This document shows, one piece after another, positions 1-6,080 of a stretch of DNA of 13,677 nucleotides. The number at the start of each line of letters is the position of its first letter. Position 1 is the stretch's first letter. The position numbers and the translations under genes are program-made. The stretch is from JBGLNJ01 sp034434835. Its GTDB lineage: Bacteria; Chloroflexota; Anaerolineae; Fen-1058. Below the pieces are notes generated by a model that was not told the DNA's origin, made no database searches, and saw only the letters and a list, made by a program, of their open reading frames with translations. The stretch covers positions 1 through 13,677 of the forward strand of contig DAOTXX010000094.1 in NCBI GenBank assembly GCA_034434835.1, given 5' to 3'.

Positions 1-1
1 G

Positions 2-3000
2 TTTCGACCGCTTGCGAAAGGACCTTACGCGCTGGCCCAGGCGGCGCTGGCGGCGCTGGTCGTCATCTTTAGCGTGGCGACGTGGAACGCGACGACGTTG
101 ACGGCGCGCGCCGACGATCAAGAAACCATCGTCCTGGGTCAAGACCAATTCGCGCCAGGCAGTCCGGCCAGCGTGCGCGTCGTCGTGCGTTCGGTCAAGA
201 CCGGCGAGCCGATCCCCGGCGCGGACGTTCAGGTGGCCCTGCAAGGCAGTCGCGCGCCCATCGTGTACATGGGCAAGACCGATTCGACCGGCTCGGCCAA
301 CGTCTCGCTGGACATTCCACCTGACCTGGAAGGCAAAGCGACGCTCGTCGTGCAGACGCGCTCTTCGCTGGGCCAGGATCGCATCGAGCGGCCTATCGAG
401 ATCAAGCGTTCGTTCAAGTTGTTCCTTTCGACCGACAAGCCGGTCTATCAGCCCGGCCAGATGATCCACATGCGCGCGCTCGCGCTCAACGCTTTCGATC
501 ATCATGCGGTGATGAACCAGCCGGTCGAGTTCATCGTCAGCAACCCCAACGGCGACAAAGTCTTTCGGCAAAAAGCCAACACATCGCAGTTCGGCATCGC
601 CAGCGCAGATTTTCAGCTTGCTTCGCAACTGGTGACCGGCAAGTACAACCTGCAAGCCTTGATGGGTGACACGACAAGCGAACGCAGCGTCGAGGTCAAG
701 CCGTACGTGCTGCCCAAGTTCAAGGTGGACATCGAGACCGACCGCCCGTACTATACGCCCGGCGCGCACGTGAAAGGCGACGTGCAGGCCGATTACTTTT
801 TCGGCAAGCCTACGTTCGGCGCGCGGGTCGAATTGCGCGGCTACTTTTACGATCCCAATCGTCGCCAGGCGGTGGAAATCTTTGGGCAGACCGACGCGCA
901 GGGTCGCTTTCACTTTGAGTTCAACCTGCCGCCGCTTGCCATCGCTGGCGCAAAGGGCACGGCCACGTTCGACCTCCAGGTCGCCGTGATCGATCAGGCC
1001 GAGCACCGCGAGGAGATCGGCAAAGCATTGATCATCGCGCGCGACCCGCTCGTGATTGACGCAGTGGCCGAAAGCGGCACGCTGCGGCCCGGCGTGGAAA
1101 ACATTGTCTACATCCTCGTCTCATATCCCGACGGACGACCGGCCAAAGCGACCGTGACGGTTAACGATGGACCACCCGCGCAAACCGGCGACTATGGCCT
1201 GGCCGAATATCGCTTTACCCCCGCGCTTTCGCAAGCCCTGGTCCTCAACATCGCCGCACGGGACAACACGGGCGCATCAGCGCGCAAGAGCATCTATCTC
1301 CAGGCCGATGCCCAGACCGAGACCGTTCTGCTGCGCACCGAGCGCGCGGGTTACCGCGTCGGCGAGACGCTCAAGGCCGAAGTGTTGACGACCGGCTCCA
1401 GCGGCGCCGTGTTCCTCGACCTAGTCAAGGACAAGCAGACCATCGCCGCGTTCAGCGCGCCGGTCAAGGATGGACGCGCAACCTTTGCGGTTGACTTGGA
1501 CGCTTCCATGTTCGGCACGCTCGAGCTGCACGCTTATCGCCTCCTCCCCCCTGTTACAACGGGGGGGACCGAGGGGGGGCGCATCGCGCGCGACACGCGG
1601 CTCGTCGTCGTAGATCAAGCGCAAGACATCACCATCGGCATCTCGGGCGACAAGCCCGTCTATCGGCCCGGCGAGACCGCGCACATGGCGATGACGACGA
1701 CGCTGCAAGGCGGCAAGCCGCTCCAAAGCGCGCTGGGCATCGGCATCGTGGACGAATCGGTCTTGGCCGTGCAGGATCAGGCACCCGGCTTTGCGCGGCT
1801 CTACTTTTTGCTCGAACAAGAACTGCTCGAACCCAAAGTGGACGTGAACGGCTTTGACGTGCCCACGCTGCTTTCGACCGATGCACCCGCGCCGGTCAAG
1901 CAGGCGCAAGATAAAGCCGCCAAAGCTTCGTGGGCCGGCATCCAGGCGACCCAGTTTGCGTTCGACGTCCGCTCGCGCCTGGACAAGCTCGCCGGCCTGG
2001 CCAGGCTCAAAGTAGAGGCGTTCATCCAACTTTCGGGCACGCTCGGCAAAACTTTGATTGTCCTGCCGGTGCTCGCGCTCATCGTCCTGATCTGGGGCCT
2101 GCGCCCCAGCGGCGTGCTGGGCAAAGCCCTGGGCAGCGTAGGACGGGGACTCTTTCTCGCCATCCTCCTTTCGCCGTGTATCCTGATCGTCGGGCTGATG
2201 ATCTTGCTCACGACGGCTGATGCGGCAATAGGTCTGGCGATGATGATGATGGCCGCGATGGCCTGGCTGGCGGCCTGGGCCGCGCTGGTGATCTATGCCT
2301 GGCAGCGCAACGATCCCCGCGCGCAGTTGATGGCAGGTCTGGCGATGGCCTACACGTTGCTCGGCGCGCTGATGGCCTATGTCTCGGCCAACGGCGGCGG
2401 TCTCAAGAGCGACCTGCTGACCTGGACCGTCATCACGTTCATCCTGATGATCCTGGCGATTGTAACGTTTGGGCAAGGCTTGCGCTGGGAAGGGCACCGC
2501 AAAGCAGCCTGGGCTGCGACGCTCGTCGGCCTCTTGTGGATCCCGTTGGTCATCTCGGCGGCGCAAGTGGCGCCGAATAATGCGTTTCTCAAGGTCGTGG
2601 GCAATCCGGCGATCTATGGCGGGCCGATCGGCTGGCTGACCGGCTGCGGGCCTCGAGCCACTCCCGCGCCGGGTCAAGCGGCTCCCAAAGGCGAAGAGAA
2701 GCAGATGCAGGTCACACCACTTGCGGCACCCACACAAGCACCTGCGCTCAAAGCACCAGAGCCGACCAGAGCGCCCGCGCCCACAGCGCTGCCTCCCACT
2801 GCCACACCAGCAGCGCCCCAAGAGGGCGTCAGACCCGTTGGCCAAGCTGTGTCTGCCGAACCGGTCAGGTTGCGCCAGTTCTTCCCAGAGACCATGTACT
2901 GGAATCCCGAAGCGATCACCGATCAAGATGGCAGGCTCAAGCTCGACGTGCCGCTGGCCGATAGCATCACCACCTGGCGGCTCACCGCGCTGGCTTCGAC

Positions 3001-4984
3001 GCAGAACGGACAGATCGGCTCGCAGACCTATGGGCTGCGCGTGTTCCAGGATTTCTTTATTGACCTGGACCTGCCGGTGCAGTTGACAGTGGATGATGAG
3101 GTCGCCGTGCCAGTGGCCGTGTACAACTATCTCGCGCAGGTGCAGCAAGTGAGACTGGAGATCACACGCGCGGACTGGTTCGAGCTGATGGACGATCCGG
3201 TCAAGACGATCAGCATCGCGCCGAACGACATTGACGTCGTCTATTTCCGCATCAAGGCCAAGCAATTTGGCATGGGGCGGCTGATCGTCACCGGGCGCGG
3301 CAGCGTGATGTCGGATGCGATCGCCAAAGACATGCGCGTCGTGCCGAACGGCTCCGAGCTACGCACGACCCGCAGCGATTACCTGAACAGGGACACCGAA
3401 GCGACTCTGTCCATCCCGATGCAGGCGATCCAGGGCACGGCGCGCATCGAGATCAAGTTGTACGCCGGGCCTTCGGCGCAGATCGTCGAAGGGCTGGACG
3501 CGCTGCTGCGCATGCCGCAGGGTTGCTTTGAACAGACCTCGTCCACACTCTATCCGGATATCTTGATCCTGGACTATCTCAATCGCACCCGGCGCGCAGC
3601 GCCCGAAGTGCAGATGAAAGCGACAGCCTTTATCGTCGCCGGATACCAACGCCTGTTGACGTACGAAGTCAAGGGCGGAGGTTTCAGTTTGTTCGGTCAG
3701 CCACCTGCAACGCTGATGCACACAGCCTACGGCCTGATGGAATTTTCCGACATGGCCAAGGTGTACCCGGTGGATCGCGCCGTCATCGAGCGCACGGCGC
3801 GCTGGCTGCTGAGCCAGCAGAGCAGCGACGGCTCGTGGGGCGGGCAAGGCTCGCCCGGTTACATGGAAAGCTGGACGACGCTCAAGAATAGCAAGCTGCC
3901 GACGACGGCCTACATCGCCTGGGCGCTGGTCGAAGCAGGCTACCGGCAAGAGTCAGGCACGCAGCGCGCGATCAACTATCTGCGCTCGCACTGGAGCGAG
4001 GCCGACGATGCGTACACGCTGTCGCTCGTCGCCAATGCCCTGGTCGCGGCCCAAGATAGCTCGGCGCAATCCGCGCTGAATAAACTCGCCTCGTTTGCCG
4101 TGCGCGAACAAGACACAGCGCGCTGGACCTCTCGCGCTCAATCGTTCACGGGCGCGTCCGGCAGCGTAGCCAATCTCGAAACGACCGCGCTGGCGGCGCA
4201 GGCGCTCTTGCGCGGGCGAAGCAATCAGAGCACCGCGCAAGCCGCACTGCGCTTCCTCACGCGCGCCAAAGATAGTTTTGGCACGTGGCAATCCACGCAG
4301 GCGACGATCCTTTCGCTCAAAGCGTTCCTGGCCTCGCTCGACACGGACCGCCCCCCGCCGGACGCGACCGTCTCGGTCTCGCTCAACGACGGCCCGGCTC
4401 AGACGATCCGCATCACGCCGGAGAATGCCGATGTCGTCCACATCCTCGCGTTCGACGATGGCGTCAAGAATGGCGATAACCGCATCAGTCTGCGCGTGAG
4501 TGGGCAGGACACCGAGAACCTGGTCTATCAGGCCACCGCCTCGTCCTATGTGCCGTGGGCGGATGTGCCGCCCGTTGCAGCCCCACCGATGAACATCAGC
4601 GTGACTTACAACAATAGCAATCTGTACGTCGGCGATGAGCTGGCGGCGCGCGTCGCGATCACGCTCAATCAAAAGGCCAAGACGCAGTGGGCCATCGTGG
4701 ACCTGGGCGTGCCGCCGGGCTTTGAGGTCGTGACGGAGGACCTGGACGAGTTGATCCGTCAGAGCGCAGGGCTGGCCACCAAGATCCGCCGTTATGAGCT
4801 AACCGGCAAGCAGATCATCTTGTATCTGGAGAACCTGGAGTATCAGATCAGCTTTGGCTATCGGCTGCGAGCCAGGCTGCCGCTCAAGGCGCAGGTGCCG
4901 TCGTCGGTGGTGTACGATTACTACAACCCCCAAGTCTCGGGCAGCCAGCCGCCGACATGGGTGACGGTGACGCCGAGGCAGTGA
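2..4984 (+). CDS. Alpha-2-macroglobulin family protein with internal six-helix membrane module (5' end outside window)
   Basis: The reading frame is open to the window edge, so the gene starts upstream; the GTG at 74 is only an internal codon. Codons 29-112 encode a hydrophobic signal segment ending in an AxA-type cleavage site (TARA then DD). Residues below count from the GTG at 74. MG-domain signatures are TDKPVYQPG (about 120-128), PYVLPKFKVDI (210-220), DKPVYRPGE (about 526-534) and VDESVL (559-564). Six hydrophobic helices fill about 657-833, followed by a Pro/Thr/Ala-rich linker (862-919). The A2M core restarts with RLRQFFPETMYW (932-943). The thioester motif GCFEQ has Cys1151 and Gln1154, inside an alpha-alpha toroid domain, and a receptor-binding-like beta domain ends the protein (about 1506-1636). 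Bacterial A2Ms are thought to trap and inhibit attacking proteases outside the cell; that role is inferred here. No penicillin-binding protein partner is visible. An in-frame repeat lies at 1541-1580. Confidence 0.93.
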   Translation, partial: FRPLAKGPYALAQAALAALVVIFSVATWNATTLTARADDQETIVLGQDQFAPGSPASVRVVVRSVKTGEPIPGADVQVALQGSRAPIVYMGKTDSTGSANVSLDIPPDLEGKATLVVQTRSSLGQDRIERPIEIKRSFKLFLSTDKPVYQPGQMIHMRALALNAFDHHAVMNQPVEFIVSNPNGDKVFRQKANTSQFGIASADFQLASQLVTGKYNLQALMGDTTSERSVEVKPYVLPKFKVDIETDRPYYTPGAHVKGDVQADYFFGKPTFGARVELRGYFYDPNRRQAVEIFGQTDAQGRFHFEFNLPPLAIAGAKGTATFDLQVAVIDQAEHREEIGKALIIARDPLVIDAVAESGTLRPGVENIVYILVSYPDGRPAKATVTVNDGPPAQTGDYGLAEYRFTPALSQALVLNIAARDNTGASARKSIYLQADAQTETVLLRTERAGYRVGETLKAEVLTTGSSGAVFLDLVKDKQTIAAFSAPVKDGRATFAVDLDASMFGTLELHAYRLLPPVTTGGTEGGRIARDTRLVVVDQAQDITIGISGDKPVYRPGETAHMAMTTTLQGGKPLQSALGIGIVDESVLAVQDQAPGFARLYFLLEQELLEPKVDVNGFDVPTLLSTDAPAPVKQAQDKAAKASWAGIQATQFAFDVRSRLDKLAGLARLKVEAFIQLSGTLGKTLIVLPVLALIVLIWGLRPSGVLGKALGSVGRGLFLAILLSPCILIVGLMILLTTADAAIGLAMMMMAAMAWLAAWAALVIYAWQRNDPRAQLMAGLAMAYTLLGALMAYVSANGGGLKSDLLTWTVITFILMILAIVTFGQGLRWEGHRKAAWAATLVGLLWIPLVISAAQVAPNNAFLKVVGNPAIYGGPIGWLTGCGPRATPAPGQAAPKGEEKQMQVTPLAAPTQAPALKAPEPTRAPAPTALPPTATPAAPQEGVRPVGQAVSAEPVRLRQFFPETMYWNPEAITDQDGRLKLDVPLADSITTWRLTALASTQNGQIGSQTYGLRVFQDFFIDLDLPVQLTVDDEVAVPVAVYNYLAQVQQVRLEITRADWFELMDDPVKTISIAPNDIDVVYFRIKAKQFGMGRLIVTGRGSVMSDAIAKDMRVVPNGSELRTTRSDYLNRDTEATLSIPMQAIQGTARIEIKLYAGPSAQIVEGLDALLRMPQGCFEQTSSTLYPDILILDYLNRTRRAAPEVQMKATAFIVAGYQRLLTYEVKGGGFSLFGQPPATLMHTAYGLMEFSDMAKVYPVDRAVIERTARWLLSQQSSDGSWGGQGSPGYMESWTTLKNSKLPTTAYIAWALVEAGYRQESGTQRAINYLRSHWSEADDAYTLSLVANALVAAQDSSAQSALNKLASFAVREQDTARWTSRAQSFTGASGSVANLETTALAAQALLRGRSNQSTAQAALRFLTRAKDSFGTWQSTQATILSLKAFLASLDTDRPPPDATVSVSLNDGPAQTIRITPENADVVHILAFDDGVKNGDNRISLRVSGQDTENLVYQATASSYVPWADVPPVAAPPMNISVTYNNSNLYVGDELAARVAITLNQKAKTQWAIVDLGVPPGFEVVTEDLDELIRQSAGLATKIRRYELTGKQIILYLENLEYQISFGYRLRARLPLKAQVPSSVVYDYYNPQVSGSQPPTWVTVTPRQ
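1541..1580. repeat. G/C-tract palindrome inserted in frame in the A2M gene
   Basis: A run of six C (1546-1551) and a run of seven G (1561-1567) flank a short GTT-AC-AAC core, with a second run of seven G at 1573-1579. The segment encodes about 12 Pro, Thr and Gly residues (LPPVTTGGTEGG) between AYR and IARDTRLVVV, where A2M proteins normally have a short turn. It looks like a small dispersed palindromic repeat that landed without breaking the frame. Confidence 0.6.
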
Positions 4985-5017
4985 CGCAGGGTGTAGAGAA
5001 TAGAGCGTGGAATGAAA

Positions 5018-5048
5018 GCGGCGCGAGGGGAGGTGCCTCTCGCGCCGC
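5018..5048 (+). terminator. Strong GC-rich hairpin after the A2M gene (possible terminator)
   Basis: Perfect 10-bp arms (GCGGCGCGAG at 5018-5027 and CTCGCGCCGC at 5039-5048), extendable inward by a G-U and two G-C pairs, lie 34 bp beyond the A2M stop codon. No T-tract follows, so it is not a textbook intrinsic terminator; it could be a dispersed hairpin repeat or protect the mRNA 3' end. Confidence 0.4.
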
Positions 5049-5107
5049 CTGGCGTTCACCGATCCATCAAGCCCGGTAGTTCCAAGATTGGTGTCGGTCG
5101 CTGCTTC

Positions 5108-5129
5108 GCCCGCGAGTTAACTCGCGGGC
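5108..5129. repeat. Perfect 22-bp palindrome centred on GTTAAC
   Basis: The 11-base arm GCCCGCGAGTT is followed directly by its complement AACTCGCGGGC, then CTAC. Its form (GC-rich arms, AT-rich centre, CTA tail) resembles the short palindromes at 13367-13415, suggesting one dispersed repeat family. Confidence 0.65.
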
Positions 5130-5190
5130 TACTCCCACTCGCCTGCCTGCGAGCTGGCGACTGAGAAACGGCGGCGTGGAAGTCAGGTTT

Positions 5191-5217
5191 TTGGATCTAT
5201 TGAGACTGTGATAAAAT
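5191..5217 (+). promoter_or_regulatory. Candidate promoter for the 118-aa gene and peptidase pair
   Basis: TAAAAT at 5212-5217 matches the -10 consensus at five of six positions, inside an AT-rich island (5200-5220) that stands out in GC-rich surroundings. The -35 is weak (TTGGAT, 5191-5196, with a 15-bp spacer). It lies 33 bp upstream of the ATG at 5251. Confidence 0.35.
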
Positions 5218-5235
5218 AAAGCCAAGGTAGCCGAC

Positions 5236-5243
5236 GGAAAGGA
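5236..5243 (+). promoter_or_regulatory. Ribosome binding site for the gene at 5251
   Basis: The purine-rich GGAAAGGA ends 7 bases before the ATG at 5251 and supports that start. Confidence 0.6.
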
Positions 5244-5250
5244 CGCCAAA

Positions 5251-5607
5251 ATGGCTTCGATTGTGGAATCGCTGCCCAAGACAGGGCGGCTAGAAGTTGA
5301 CATCAAAGTCAAGGCAGACATCAACATTTCTGCTTATGCGGCCAGGCAAAAGGTCAACGGTTTTGTACTGAGTGACATCAGTTACATGATGCACGCTGGC
5401 GACCCCACACTTGTTCTGGCGGAACGCATTTGCTGGCGTGTGCCCATCATTCTTTCACTCACTTCGCAGGGCGACGTTGGAGAAGTAGGCACGATTGACG
5501 TTGACGTAGAGACCGGTCAGATGCGCGTCACCCCTCAGTTGATCGCGGAGATCAATGCCCGTGCCGAAGGTCTTGTTCTCAGTGCCTCACCATCAGCAGC
5601 AAAGTGA
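5251..5607 (+). CDS. Small conserved-looking protein of unknown function, paired with a C39-type peptidase
   Basis: This encodes 118 residues with no signal peptide or membrane segment, so it is probably cytoplasmic. The N-terminal third (VDIKVKADINISAYAARQKV) alternates polar and hydrophobic residues and looks like a beta strand leading into a short helix. The middle (ERICWRVPIILSL) and the following GEVGTIDVDVETGQM suggest a small alpha/beta or all-beta fold. No catalytic motif is recognised. The start is supported by GGAAAGGA 7 bases upstream. The 3' end overlaps the peptidase gene by 53 bp, so the two are probably translationally coupled. From memory, similar small proteins occur beside C39-like peptidases in Chloroflexota and Cyanobacteria; this was not checked. 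A role as chaperone, inhibitor or substrate of the peptidase is possible but unsupported by sequence. Base composition is less GC-rich than the flanking genes. Confidence 0.8.
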   Translation: MASIVESLPKTGRLEVDIKVKADINISAYAARQKVNGFVLSDISYMMHAGDPTLVLAERICWRVPIILSLTSQGDVGEVGTIDVDVETGQMRVTPQLIAEINARAEGLVLSASPSAAK

Positions 5608-6014
5608 CGGCGATTGCCTGGCCGCTTGCGCTGCGATGGCCCTGGCACACCTGGGCCGCCCGGTAGGTTACGCCGACCTGCTCAAATTGCTCAAAATCAA
5701 ACCGCATGGAGCCCCGGCTGGAAACATTCGCCTGCTGGCAAGCCTGAACCTCAGTCGTTTACAGCAAAACCGATATGATGGGCCTGGAATCCATGTTGCG
5801 CCAAGGCCAGCCTGTTATTGTATTTGTGCGTACAGGTCATTTGCCGCACTGGTCATACAGCACTGACCATGCCCTCCTGGCTATAGGTTACGACGAGGAC
5901 CACATATTCGCAAATGATCCCCACTGCTCCGATTCTCCTATCGCCGCGCCGCGCGGTGATTTTGAATTGGCCTGGCTCGAGCGAGATTATTATTACGCAG
6001 TGATCACACGATAA
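5555..6014 (+). pseudogene. C39-like cysteine peptidase, split by a single frameshift
   Basis: Two overlapping frames together make one papain-like C39 domain. The first (from the ATG at 5555) holds SDGDCLAAC, with the likely nucleophile Cys21 and a Gln six residues before it, the oxyanion-hole spacing of C39 peptidases. The second frame, readable from 5748 to 6014, holds STDHALLAIGYD and ANDP. His (5868-5870) and Asp (5916-5918) are exactly 16 residues apart, the spacing I recall for ComA-type C39 domains. Going from frame one to frame two needs a one-base skip (or a two-base loss) between about 5744 and 5760. All catalytic residues survive, so a sequencing or assembly error, a recent mutation or recoding are all possible. 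There is no signal peptide and no ABC-transporter domain, so it is a stand-alone peptidase domain. A GTG at 5561 is an alternative start; GGAG at 5547-5550 sits close to the ATG. Confidence 0.75.
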
Positions 6015-6080
6015 GCCATTTCCAGTAAATCCAATTTTCAGCGCAAAACATTCCTCAATGACCTGGCTGGTTCTTGGGCT

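Noticed and set aside
74..76. GTG as the start of the A2M gene
   Set aside because: The frame is open to the window edge and the upstream codons encode a good signal peptide, so the true start lies outside the window.
2633..2650. LTGC as an internal lipobox in the A2M protein
   Set aside because: It matches the lipobox letters but lies far from the N-terminus and well after the nearest helix, so signal peptidase II processing is unlikely.
1421..3265. A 614-codon open frame antisense to the A2M gene
   Set aside because: It is the shadow of a GC-rich gene: composition is dominated by Arg, Gln, Asp and His with no domain-like pattern, while the plus strand has clear A2M motifs throughout.
5761..5780. 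Programmed frameshift in the C39 peptidase at the AAAA run
   Set aside because: The required shift is +1, and the run does not form a recognised +1 or -1 slippery site; an indel or sequence error is simpler.
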